The notes below the pieces were generated by a model that searched no databases, was not told where the DNA came from, and was given only the letters and a program-made list of their open reading frames with translations. Shown one piece after another: positions 17,299 through 24,981 of a stretch of DNA of 39,385 bases. Each line of letters opens with the position of its first letter. Position 1 is the stretch's first letter. Made by a program: the position numbers and the translations under genes. The DNA lies in assembly GCA_934747335.1 (NCBI GenBank), contig CAKVGS010000018.1:1-39385 (forward strand), written 5' to 3'. The DNA comes from an uncultured Candidatus Melainabacteria bacterium (lineage in GTDB: Bacteria > Cyanobacteriota > Vampirovibrionia > Gastranaerophilales > Gastranaerophilaceae).

Positions 17299-17313
17299 AC
17301 TAAACCCCTCGAC

Positions 17314-17342
17314 TTGTAAAGTCAAACAACATATATTAGAAT
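17314..17342 (+). promoter_or_regulatory. Promoter of the GNAT gene, probable leaderless transcript
   Basis: TTGTAA (17314-17319), a 17-base spacer and TAGAAT (17337-17342) form a good sigma-70-type promoter. The ATG at 17349 follows after exactly 6 bases, leaving no room for a ribosome site. The promoter overlaps the divergent mutL leader. Confidence 0.65.
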
Positions 17343-17348
17343 AATAGC

Positions 17349-17795
17349 ATGAATATTAATATACGAAAAATGAAATTTGAAGATAAAGTTGAAGTTATTT
17401 CTATGATGAAAACTTTTTATTCTTCAGAAGCAGTTTTTACAAATGGCAGTGATGAAATATTTGAAGCCGATTTTAAAGCATGCATAAATAATTCACTATA
17501 TTTAGAAGGTTATGTTTTTACTTCTGACGAAGTTATTTTAGGTTATGCAATGCTTGCAAAAGGTTTTTCTACCGAGTTTGGAAAACCTTGTATTTGGTTT
17601 GAGGACTTATACTTAAAGCCTGAATATAGAGGGCATAAAATAGTTCCACGTTTTATTAAATATGCGGAAGCTTTACATCAAGATTCTATTTTTAGATTAG
17701 AAGTTGAAAAAGAAAACTCTCACGCATGCCATGTATATAAAAAGCAAGGATTTACTGAATTACCTTATTGTGAGATGGTAAAAATAAAAATTTAA
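17349..17795 (+). CDS. GNAT-family N-acetyltransferase
   Basis: The 148-residue product has the GNAT fold pattern: beta-strand N-terminus NINIRKMKFEDKVEV, the central strand IWFEDLYLKPEYRG (motif A, about 92-105), and the motif B region VEKENSHACHVYKKQGF near residue 125. The acetyl-CoA loop reads RGHKIV rather than the usual RGxGxG, so the pyrophosphate loop is diverged. The substrate cannot be predicted. It is divergent from mutL and probably read from a leaderless mRNA. Its TAA stop overlaps the stop of the convergent U32 gene within one TTAA. Confidence 0.88.
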   Translation: MNINIRKMKFEDKVEVISMMKTFYSSEAVFTNGSDEIFEADFKACINNSLYLEGYVFTSDEVILGYAMLAKGFSTEFGKPCIWFEDLYLKPEYRGHKIVPRFIKYAEALHQDSIFRLEVEKENSHACHVYKKQGFTELPYCEMVKIKI

Positions 17796-19588
17796 GAATT
17801 TGGACTCAATACAACCATTTCACAGTTTTTACAGTCAAAAATTAGCGGATATTTTTGACCGTGTTCATCTTCCAAAATCAGCTTTTGTGGAGATTTACAC
17901 ATATTTAGAGCATATTTAATACAATGTTTTGTACGCATTAATTCAATTTGCTGTTTTGGTAATTTTTCTTCCATAGCTGGCTCTAAAACTTTGCAATCGC
18001 ATTCAGAATAAAATCCAACAGCTTGGTTGTTGAAGACATTTGCTCTATAATCAACTTCTTTTTTGTAAAAAGGAGTCGATTTTAACGGCTTTTGAATTTC
18101 TCTTTTATATTGTTTTAAACGTTCCGACATAAGAACTTCAAAAGCTTGACGTCGCAATTGATTTATTTTACTGACAGGTAAAAAAGGAAGTTCAGAATGT
18201 ATTTCAATATTTTCTATATAAAAATCACTTTCTCCTGTTTTTGAAAATTGTTTAACAAACGAATCCTTCATTTTATCAGGGTTATTAGCAATTTCACCTT
18301 CTATCGGGAGGTTTATTGAGATGTTGTTTTCATCAATTAGAGTTAACAAAACGCTTTGTTTGGACTCATCATCAGGATTTTGTAGAACTTGCACCTGCAC
18401 ACCAATTTGTCGTTTTACAGGCAAAGATAGCTGTTTTTCAAATTCCACATCGGAGTTTCTATAAATTTCATCACCCGTTTTTAGTTTTATTTTTTTGTTC
18501 GGATAAATAATAAAACCTTTATGTTTTACGGATACTTGAGCTTTATTTACTAAACAACCGTCGGTTCCTATAACAAGACCATCTTGAGCATGGATTTCTT
18601 TATCCGTTTTTATCACAAAATAATCTTTATTTACTTCTACAACTTTTCCTAAATATTCTCCTTTTGATTTTGGTGAAATAAAATTAAAACAATTTTTTCT
18701 TTTTTCTAAAAAATAATCCGTAAATCCACGATTAAAACTTTTTTCAGGATTCGGTTCAAAAGGATAAAATGATTTACCCGAACTTATTTTTTCTGAATAT
18801 TTGTCCAACTCTTGCCTATAAAATGCTGTAACATTTTTAACATATCCGGTTTCTTTCAATCTTCCTTCTATTTTGAAAGAAAAAATACCTGCATCTATCA
18901 TAGATTTTAAATGTTTAGATGCGTTGAAATCTTTTAGACATAATGCATGAATATCTTTTGCAATAATTTTATTCTCATCATTTTTTATCGTATATTTTTT
19001 TCTGCATGGTTGAGCGCATTCGCCTCTATTTGCGGAACGACCGCCAATAAACTGACTCAAATAACATTGACCGCTGTATGAAACACATAATGCACCATGA
19101 ACAAATGCCTCAAGTTCAAGATTAGGGTTTGTATTATGAATTTCTTTTATTTTCTCTAAGGAAAGTTCTCTTGCCAAAACAACTCTTGATACACCGAGTT
19201 TATTGAAAAAAACAACTTTTTCCAATTCTCTGTTATCGCATTGAGTGCTTATATGAATCGGAAGAGTCAGATTTAACTGCATTAATCTTTTCAAGAGTCC
19301 CATATCTTGAATAATAATTGCATCAACTCCGATTTTATCAAGCTTTTTAACCAATTCAACAGCATCGTCAAGTTCTGTATCATTTAAAATTGTATTTACT
19401 GTAATAAAAACCTTTGCCCAAAATTTATGAGCATAATTTACAACTTCACTAATATCTTCTAATGAATTTGGTGCATTTTTTCTTGCACCAAACGATGTCG
19501 CACCCATATAAACAGCATCCGCGCCACAATTAATAGCTTCAATTGCAGTTTGTTTATCCTTAGCAGGTGAGAGAAGTTCGGTTTTCAT
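17792..19588 (-). CDS. U32 peptidase-family protein (RlhA/TrhP-like)
   Basis: Members of this family were named as peptidases, but several (RlhA, TrhP) act in hydroxylation of RNA bases. The 598-residue product has the N-terminal TIM-barrel-like domain with ELLSPAKDKQTAIEAINCGADAVYMG cut here as LLSPAKD...GADAVYMG. The U32 signature EAFVHGALCVSYSGQC lies near residue 160, followed by the cysteine motif GECAQPCRKKY. Together with a further Cys these could bind an iron-sulphur cluster. The length and the long C-terminal extension are nearer to RlhA (23S rRNA C2501) than to the shorter TrhP. I assign no symbol because the subfamilies are hard to separate by eye. GAGG precedes the ATG. Confidence 0.88.
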   Translation of the reverse strand: MKTELLSPAKDKQTAIEAINCGADAVYMGATSFGARKNAPNSLEDISEVVNYAHKFWAKVFITVNTILNDTELDDAVELVKKLDKIGVDAIIIQDMGLLKRLMQLNLTLPIHISTQCDNRELEKVVFFNKLGVSRVVLARELSLEKIKEIHNTNPNLELEAFVHGALCVSYSGQCYLSQFIGGRSANRGECAQPCRKKYTIKNDENKIIAKDIHALCLKDFNASKHLKSMIDAGIFSFKIEGRLKETGYVKNVTAFYRQELDKYSEKISSGKSFYPFEPNPEKSFNRGFTDYFLEKRKNCFNFISPKSKGEYLGKVVEVNKDYFVIKTDKEIHAQDGLVIGTDGCLVNKAQVSVKHKGFIIYPNKKIKLKTGDEIYRNSDVEFEKQLSLPVKRQIGVQVQVLQNPDDESKQSVLLTLIDENNISINLPIEGEIANNPDKMKDSFVKQFSKTGESDFYIENIEIHSELPFLPVSKINQLRRQAFEVLMSERLKQYKREIQKPLKSTPFYKKEVDYRANVFNNQAVGFYSECDCKVLEPAMEEKLPKQQIELMRTKHCIKYALNMCKSPQKLILEDEHGQKYPLIFDCKNCEMVVLSPNS

Positions 19589-19644
19589 ATTTCCTCAAAA
19601 ATTCGTAAAAACTGTAAATCTATATTACGTCAAAAAAAATCCTC

Positions 19645-19673
19645 TTGCAAAACATAATTGTTTATAATATTAT
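19645..19673 (+). promoter_or_regulatory. Promoter of tRNA-Cys (and possibly dnaA)
   Basis: TTGCAA (19645-19650), 17 bases and TATTAT (19668-19673) end 8 bases before the tRNA. dnaA begins 29 bases after the tRNA with no clear promoter or terminator hairpin between, so dnaA may be read from the same promoter. Confidence 0.65.
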
Positions 19674-19681
19674 ATTCTTAC

Positions 19682-19752
19682 GGCGACATGGCCAAGTGGT
19701 AAGGCAGAAGCCTGCAAAGCTTTTATCCCCAGTTCGAATCTGGGTGTCGCCT
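19682..19752 (+). tRNA. tRNA-Cys (GCA)
   Basis: The cloverleaf is complete: acceptor GGCGACA/TGTCGCC, D-arm GCC...GGC, anticodon stem GAAGC/GCTTT with loop CTGCAAA (anticodon GCA), and T-arm CCCAG-TTCGAAT-CTGGG. The discriminator base is T. CCA is not encoded and must be added after transcription. Length is 71 nt. Confidence 0.95.
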
Positions 19753-19780
19753 TTTTTATTTAGCAAATCAATAGAGTTGT

Positions 19781-21166
19781 ATGGAAAATATAGAGTTAAA
19801 ACGTTTTTGGGAACAAATTAAGGAAGAATTAATTGGTACTTTGCCCGAAAATGTTCACCCTTGGATTTATCCGCTTGAAATTTCAGGTTATGATAAAGGC
19901 GTTCTGACAGTCGTAACAGGTCAAATGATGGGGCGCGATTTATTAAGGCGCAACCATTATGAGCAAATGAATCAGGCTTTGCAAAAAATTTCAGGCGAAA
20001 AAAATGCAAGGTTTGTGATTATTTACGATGAAAATGCAGCGAAAACTCTAAAAAAAGAAACAGAAAAAATTCAAAAAAAGATTAGTGAAAAAAATCTCAA
20101 AGAAATGGCAATGGAAAATTTGAGCAACATGCAATCTTCGTCTAATCTTAATTTGAAATACAAATTTGAAAACTTTGTTGTTGGCGAAAACAACGAATTT
20201 GCTTATAAAGTAGCAAAGGCCGTTGCTGAAAATCCTGCAACAAAATACAATCCGTTATTTATTTACGGCAATTCAGGTTTAGGAAAGACTCACTTGATGC
20301 AAGCTATCGGGCATTACACAATATTCAACAATCCTAAATTAAGAGTGAAATACACAAAAACAGAAGATTACGTAAACGATTATATTTCAAATAGCCGTAA
20401 AACTAACAGCAACATTGAAAACATGTCAAAATTTAACCGCAAATATACAAATATTGACATAATTTTGATTGACGATATTCAATTCATTGAATCAAAAATG
20501 AAATCAATGGAAAATTTGCAGTACACTTTTGACAGCCTCTATAACAAAGGCAAACAAATTGTTATCACTTCAGACAGAGTTCCAAAAGACATTCCAAAAC
20601 TGACAGCAGCTTTATGTTCAAGATTTGAAATGGGCTTGATGTTGGAGTTAACTCCGCCTGATTTGGAAACAAGATTTGAAATCATCAAAAAACTTGCAAA
20701 TGACAATGATTTAGATTATGAAGAAAAAGCGCTTTTATATATTGCACAAAATTTCTCCAAAAATGTAAGAGAATTGGAAGGCGCGTTCACTAAAGTTTGC
20801 GCTTATGCTGAAATCACAGAACAGCCGTTAACTTTAGCTTTAGCAAAAGATGTTTTAAAATGTAATTCTGCCGAAAATGAAATTAGCTTTGACAAAATCG
20901 CAAGAGTTACTGCAAGTTATTATGACGTAAATATTGACGATTTGAAAGGTACTGCAAGAGGTCAAAAAGTTGCAACAGCAAGGCATTTGTCTATCTACAT
21001 GTGCCGTGAAATCACAAACCAAAGTTTTGAAAATATTGCAGAATTTTATAACAAAAAACATACAACAATAATGTATGCGTATGAAAAAGTAAAAAAAGAC
21101 AAAGACACTAATAGAGAAATTGCAACTGCCATAAGGGAGATTAAGCAAGCATTAAAAGTAATATAG
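19781..21166 (+). CDS. dnaA: Chromosomal replication initiator DnaA
   Basis: DnaA opens the replication origin and is a AAA+ ATPase. Domain I spans about 1-80 (FWEQIKEEL...VHPWIYPL), and a short linker holds Lys/Glu repeats. The AAA+ domain has Walker A GNSGLGKTHL near 165, Walker B IILIDDIQFI near 228, and the arginine-finger region LCSRFEMG near 283. Domain IV runs from about 365 and ends in the helix-turn-helix signature. The usual GGRDHTTV reads NKKHTTIM here, one residue shorter and with Lys in place of the base-contacting Asp (E. coli D433). The contacting Arg of the PRQ region is kept (TARHLS). The 461-residue length is normal. dnaN is not adjacent, and I see no cluster of DnaA boxes. 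Confidence 0.95.
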   Translation: MENIELKRFWEQIKEELIGTLPENVHPWIYPLEISGYDKGVLTVVTGQMMGRDLLRRNHYEQMNQALQKISGEKNARFVIIYDENAAKTLKKETEKIQKKISEKNLKEMAMENLSNMQSSSNLNLKYKFENFVVGENNEFAYKVAKAVAENPATKYNPLFIYGNSGLGKTHLMQAIGHYTIFNNPKLRVKYTKTEDYVNDYISNSRKTNSNIENMSKFNRKYTNIDIILIDDIQFIESKMKSMENLQYTFDSLYNKGKQIVITSDRVPKDIPKLTAALCSRFEMGLMLELTPPDLETRFEIIKKLANDNDLDYEEKALLYIAQNFSKNVRELEGAFTKVCAYAEITEQPLTLALAKDVLKCNSAENEISFDKIARVTASYYDVNIDDLKGTARGQKVATARHLSIYMCREITNQSFENIAEFYNKKHTTIMYAYEKVKKDKDTNREIATAIREIKQALKVI

Positions 21167-21240
21167 CCGACTTAACACTCGTTTTTATTTGGGATTTGTG
21201 ATAAAAAATTATTAGAGTGAATGGGGAAATTGGAGCAAAT

Positions 21241-22272
21241 ATGCTTGATAATATAAAATACCTTGTGTGTCTGAAAACAATAGATAAACTTATTTCTGAA
21301 AACAATTATGATTTGGCTTTAGAAAAGCTAAATTATCTGATTGGGCAAGAATACAAGCCGTCGGAGACATTTCTTAAGCGCGGCAGATTGTGTCATAAAT
21401 TGTTGATGTTGGATGATGCGTATTCTGATTTTACATACATCATTACGCATTGCTCTAAAAAAGAAAAAGCATATCAAGAACGACTAATGCTTAATTTTGA
21501 AATCGGAAATTTTTATGAAACAATAAAAGACGCGGATAAAATTCTAACTTGGGATGAAGAAAATTTTGAAGTTAAGCGCATAAAATTCTTATCACTGGTT
21601 TATTCAAATGAAGAAGATATTGCAAAGGATTTTATTCTTAATTTGTTTGAGTTTAATAAATATAAAACTATTCAATTTTTATTTAAAGAAGTTGCAATGG
21701 TTTTAGCGAACGATGAATTATCAAAAGGATTAAAACTATTAGGTTTAATTGATTTAATAGATAAAGATAACCCGATAAAATTACTAAAAGAAGCAACTAT
21801 TTATGGCATGGCTAACCAAGTTGACAAACAAAACGAGATTTTAAAGAAAATTGACTCCGTTTTTCCTAAGTATTTTATTTCACATTTCAGATTTACTGAT
21901 ATGTACAAAGAAAAAGACTTGATGGAAATTTGTTTTCTTTTAGAATTAAAAATATTTGATAAGCAAAAGCTTTTTGCTTATCCTATGGCAATTTTAGAAG
22001 GTTATAAAAATCATATTGAAGGACATATTATTGACTCTAAAGAGTGCTTTGAGCACGCGATTGAAATCAATCCGAACAAACCTGAAGCCTATGTTTTACT
22101 TGCGCAAACTCTTCAATTGATGTCAGGATATGACAATCCTGAATACAAAAACGATGCGGAAGAAAACTACAAAAAAGCTATGGAAATTTATCGTAGAGAA
22201 AACTTGAAGGATAAGGCGGAAGAAATGCGTAAGCAGCTTAAACATTTAAATTCTAATTTAGTTTTGGGATAA
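21241..22272 (+). CDS. TPR-like repeat protein, unknown
   Basis: The 343-residue product is almost wholly helical. Tetratricopeptide-like units are visible near both ends: NYDLALEKLNYLIGQ near residue 21, AYSDFTYIITHC near 62, and the clearer SKECFEHAIEINPNKPEAYVLLAQ near 270. The middle is more degenerate. TPR proteins are protein-interaction scaffolds; no partner is suggested beyond co-orientation with dnaA. I place the start at 21241 because TGGAG lies 6 bases upstream; a longer frame to 21217 has no ribosome site. A terminator follows directly after the stop. Confidence 0.8.
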   Translation: MLDNIKYLVCLKTIDKLISENNYDLALEKLNYLIGQEYKPSETFLKRGRLCHKLLMLDDAYSDFTYIITHCSKKEKAYQERLMLNFEIGNFYETIKDADKILTWDEENFEVKRIKFLSLVYSNEEDIAKDFILNLFEFNKYKTIQFLFKEVAMVLANDELSKGLKLLGLIDLIDKDNPIKLLKEATIYGMANQVDKQNEILKKIDSVFPKYFISHFRFTDMYKEKDLMEICFLLELKIFDKQKLFAYPMAILEGYKNHIEGHIIDSKECFEHAIEINPNKPEAYVLLAQTLQLMSGYDNPEYKNDAEENYKKAMEIYRRENLKDKAEEMRKQLKHLNSNLVLG

Positions 22273-22276
22273 AAAA

Positions 22277-22305
22277 GGTCGCGATTTTCAATCGCGACCT
22301 TTTTC
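22277..22305. terminator. Rho-independent terminator (bidirectional)
   Basis: A 10-bp stem GGTCGCGATT/AATCGCGACC with a TTC loop is flanked by an A-run and a T-run. It serves the TPR gene on the plus strand and the GGDEF gene on the minus strand. Confidence 0.93.
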
Positions 22306-23178
22306 TTACATTTCCAAATTCATTTGAGAGAATTGAATTATTTTATTTTTTCCTCTGTGCTTAGCGTTATAAAGGGCATGTTCTGCGTATCTGATAACCG
22401 TATTTGCATCTTCTTCTACGTCAGTCATGCAAGGATAAGTTGAAATACCGCCTGAAATTGTAACCTTGTGAGGTTCTTCTTCACCTGCCGGTATAAATTC
22501 CATTTTTTCAACTTCTCTTCTAAATCTTTCACCAAATAAGAAAGCGTTATCTTCTGATGTATTTGGAAGAACAAGCAAGAATTCTTCATCGCCATAACGA
22601 GTCAGGATATCTTCTTTTCTTATCATCGCGTTAAGTTTATTAGCGATTTTTGTTAATAAAATATCGCCCCATTCATAGCCGTACATATCGTTTACAACTT
22701 TGAAGAAATCTATATCAAACAGAATACAAGAAAGCTTTGTGCCATAACGTCTTGCACGTGAAATTTCTTCTTCCAAACGTTCTTGCAAGTATTTTCTGTT
22801 ATGCAAGCCTGTCAAATCATCCGTTGTAGAAACTCTTTCCAACTTGTCTTTGATAGTTTTTATTTTTAATAACGCATTTACACGAACAATTAATTCATCT
22901 GTATTTGCAGGATCCTTAATAAAATCAAAACCTTCTGCTCTAACTGTTACATCCCTTCTAGTAGGTCCAAAGAATAAAATTGGACAAGGGAATTTGTTTG
23001 TCATTAACGCATCTTTTGCTAAATCTATATTTTCTACAATAATCAAAGAAGGGTTAATAACTGCATAATCCTTCATTTTATCAATAGAAACAACTCTTAC
23101 CTCTGCTTCATCAATATCCATCAATGTGGCTTGAAGTTCAGGCATAGGTTTTGTTGAATAAATTACAATATTACTCAT
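22306..23178 (-). CDS. Pseudo-receiver plus degenerate GGDEF protein (possible c-di-GMP sensor)
   Basis: The 290-residue product joins a receiver-like domain (about 1-105) to a GGDEF domain (about 115-285). In the receiver the normal phospho-Asp position reads VEN (residues 48-50), so phosphorylation is unlikely. The GGDEF domain keeps DDLTGLHNRKYL and the metal-binding FDIDFFKVVND. The active-site motif is GDEEF (196-200) instead of GGDEF, while the inhibitory I-site RKED (187-190) lies exactly 5 residues upstream, as in the family. Loss of the second Gly usually weakens or abolishes diguanylate cyclase activity, and an intact I-site suggests c-di-GMP binding. It has its own sigma-70 promoter with a TTGTTACAA motif in the spacer. 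Confidence 0.88.
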   Translation of the reverse strand: MSNIVIYSTKPMPELQATLMDIDEAEVRVVSIDKMKDYAVINPSLIIVENIDLAKDALMTNKFPCPILFFGPTRRDVTVRAEGFDFIKDPANTDELIVRVNALLKIKTIKDKLERVSTTDDLTGLHNRKYLQERLEEEISRARRYGTKLSCILFDIDFFKVVNDMYGYEWGDILLTKIANKLNAMIRKEDILTRYGDEEFLLVLPNTSEDNAFLFGERFRREVEKMEFIPAGEEEPHKVTISGGISTYPCMTDVEEDANTVIRYAEHALYNAKHRGKNKIIQFSQMNLEM

Positions 23179-23215
23179 AAATCTTCCTCTTATTTAACTC
23201 GCCGACTTTATACTT

Positions 23216-23244
23216 ATAATACACTATTTGTAACAATTTGTAAA
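23216..23244 (-). promoter_or_regulatory. GGDEF gene promoter with TTGTTACAA inside the spacer
   Basis: On the minus strand TTTACA (23244-23239), a 17-base spacer and TATTAT (23221-23216) form a good promoter about 40 bases upstream of the ATG at 23178. The spacer contains AATTGTTACAA, the recurring intergenic motif. A protein bound there would block RNA polymerase. Confidence 0.65.
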
Positions 23245-23258
23245 TAAAAATATACAGC

Positions 23259-23897
23259 TTATAATAATTTGATAAACTTCTCAAATCGCTCTATAAATTC
23301 TTGTTTCGTTAAATTAGGTAATATTTCGTTCACGGTTGTAATTCCTTGAACCTGTTCATTAAATAATCTTTCCAATAAACTTTTATCATATCCAAACAAA
23401 ATTGAGCCGTGTTGCAAGATATATCCGTTTTTTCTACACTGAGCCGAACCGATGATTTTTTGTCCTTTATAACAAACATCAGCACCGGTTGAAAGCAACA
23501 TACAATAATCATAATGTGTTGAAACCCGTTTATTTTCGCCAAAATCGAGTTCAACTCCAAGAGTTTTAAAAAAATCAATCAAAATACCTGAAATGTATTT
23601 ATAAGAATCTACAACACTTTGACCGTTTAGAATCATATCAACAGGAGCTACGCAACAATATGTAATTTCATTGTCGTGTAACAGCGCTCTACCGCCTGTA
23701 AGCCTTCTTACCGCTTCAATGTCACCTGTCAGAAAATCACCTTTTTGATTTCTGCCCAAAGAGATACACATTGGCGACCACCCGTAAAGTCTGAAAAGAA
23801 TATCTTTTTCAGAACTTGCAATCGCATTCTCCAGTATTTGCGCGTCAATTTCCATATTTTTAGAGCCGGAATTAACGCTATAACCTAAGTATTTCAT
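23259..23897 (-). CDS. Lipoate-protein ligase / octanoyltransferase family (LipM-like)
   Basis: The family attaches or transfers lipoyl or octanoyl groups to lipoyl domains of 2-oxoacid dehydrogenases and GcvH. The 212-residue product has RRLTGGRALLHDNEITY (64-80), GQKIIGSAQCRKNG with the conserved Lys (K147), and LQHGSIL near 161. A Cys at 132 lies 12 residues before the Gly of GQK. As I recall it, this matches the position of the catalytic Cys of LipM octanoyltransferases, which favours transferase over ligase. The product is shorter than typical LplA. The start overlaps the dgt stop by 4 bases (ATGA), so the two are translationally coupled. Confidence 0.85.
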   Translation of the reverse strand: MKYLGYSVNSGSKNMEIDAQILENAIASSEKDILFRLYGWSPMCISLGRNQKGDFLTGDIEAVRRLTGGRALLHDNEITYCCVAPVDMILNGQSVVDSYKYISGILIDFFKTLGVELDFGENKRVSTHYDYCMLLSTGADVCYKGQKIIGSAQCRKNGYILQHGSILFGYDKSLLERLFNEQVQGITTVNEILPNLTKQEFIERFEKFIKLL

Positions 23898-24925
23898 TCT
23901 CTTTCACGAGCCTTCTTTAATAAAGCATCATCACTTGTTTTATCAGCAAGCGGCATTGGAATAAACAAATCTTTATAGCGTCTGATTGCGTACTGATCCG
24001 TCATCCCTGAAATATGGTCTGTTACAATTTGCGGAATTTCGTCTGCGTCATAATAAGGTTGAAGCATATTTACGTAATACTCAAACAAAGAACGAATAAT
24101 GTTTTTTGCCTTCTTTTCCTCCGCTTTTGCAATCGGGTCTAAATAAACGTTATCAAACATCCAAGTTCTTAGTTTTGTCACATAGAACCAACCTTCTTCT
24201 GACATTGTAACTTTAGGATTATCCATTGAGCTTGTGATAACATCCGTAATCATTTTGCCCAAACGCGCAGACTGGTTAGAAGTAAAATATTTTACGCAAT
24301 CGGAAGGTAAATCATCCTCCGAAATGATTCCCGCACGCACGGAATCTTCAATATCGTGGTTTATATACGCGATTTTATCGGCATATTGAACAACTTGAGC
24401 TTCAGGAGTTTTAGGCTTATACCCCCAAGTATGAGTTAAAATTCCATCGACAGTTTCTCTGCAAAGATTCATATCTTCAAGAACTTCTACAACTCTGACG
24501 CTCTGCAAATTGTGATGAAATCCATTTGGCAAAAGTTCGTCCAATGTACCTTCTCCGCAATGTCCGAAAGCTGTATGCCCCAAATCGTGACCAAGAGCAA
24601 TAGCTTCTACTAAATCCTCATTTAGGTTTAAAGCTCGTGCCATCGTTCTGCCAATTTGAGCAACTTCAAGAGTATGAGTCAAACGAGTTCTAAAGTGGTC
24701 ATTAAACGGTGACAAAAAGACTTGTGTCTTGTGTTTAAGTCTTCTAAATGATTTTGAGTGCAAAATCTTATCTCTATCTCGTTGGAATTCGGTTCTTATT
24801 TCAAATTGATCTTCACGCTTACGTTTTCTGCCTTTTGAATTTAAACATTTTGTAGCGTAAGGACTCAATATTTCAAGTTCTCGTTGCTCTAATTTATCTT
24901 TAATAGTCTTAAATTCAGTGTTCAT
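23894..24925 (-). CDS. dgt: dGTP triphosphohydrolase-like HD protein
   Basis: The enzyme hydrolyses dNTPs to nucleoside and triphosphate. Signatures are RRLKHKTQVFLSPFNDHFRTRLTHTLEVAQIGR near residues 60-90 (quoted here in parts: RRLKHKTQVF, RTRLTHTLEVA), the HD motif GHDLGHTAFGHCGE near 115-130, and YADKIAYINHDIEDS near 190. These supply the metal-binding His and Asp residues. The length of about 343 residues fits the short (type 2) Dgt-like proteins. I prefer the ATG at 24925: TATAAT lies exactly 6 bases upstream and there is no Shine-Dalgarno, implying a leaderless mRNA. A GTG at 24940 would overlap that -10 box. Confidence 0.9.
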   Translation of the reverse strand: MNTEFKTIKDKLEQRELEILSPYATKCLNSKGRKRKREDQFEIRTEFQRDRDKILHSKSFRRLKHKTQVFLSPFNDHFRTRLTHTLEVAQIGRTMARALNLNEDLVEAIALGHDLGHTAFGHCGEGTLDELLPNGFHHNLQSVRVVEVLEDMNLCRETVDGILTHTWGYKPKTPEAQVVQYADKIAYINHDIEDSVRAGIISEDDLPSDCVKYFTSNQSARLGKMITDVITSSMDNPKVTMSEEGWFYVTKLRTWMFDNVYLDPIAKAEEKKAKNIIRSLFEYYVNMLQPYYDADEIPQIVTDHISGMTDQYAIRRYKDLFIPMPLADKTSDDALLKKARERE

Positions 24926-24931
24926 ACCTGA

Positions 24932-24937
24932 ATTATA
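24932..24937 (-). promoter_or_regulatory. -10 box of a probable leaderless dgt transcript
   Basis: TATAAT on the minus strand is followed by TCAGGT and the ATG at 24925. The -35 region is poor. An unused AAGGAG (24961-24966) lies upstream but has no start codon at a workable distance. Confidence 0.5.
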
Positions 24938-24981
24938 CACTAAAGACGGCTATTTACCTACTCCTTGTGCAGTATTTTTGT

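Noticed and set aside
19720..19732. TTATCCCCA, one base from a DnaA box, just upstream of dnaA
   Set aside because: It is part of the tRNA-Cys anticodon-arm and variable-loop sequence, and no other boxes accompany it.
21167..21240. Possible origin of replication after dnaA
   Set aside because: The stretch is only 74 bases long, without a cluster of DnaA boxes or a clear AT-rich unwinding array, and dnaN is not adjacent.
24350..24400. A perfect GCCGATAA word on the minus strand inside dgt
   Set aside because: No TAAAGTTT-like box lies 11 bases upstream, and the word encodes the conserved YADKIAY stretch of the enzyme.
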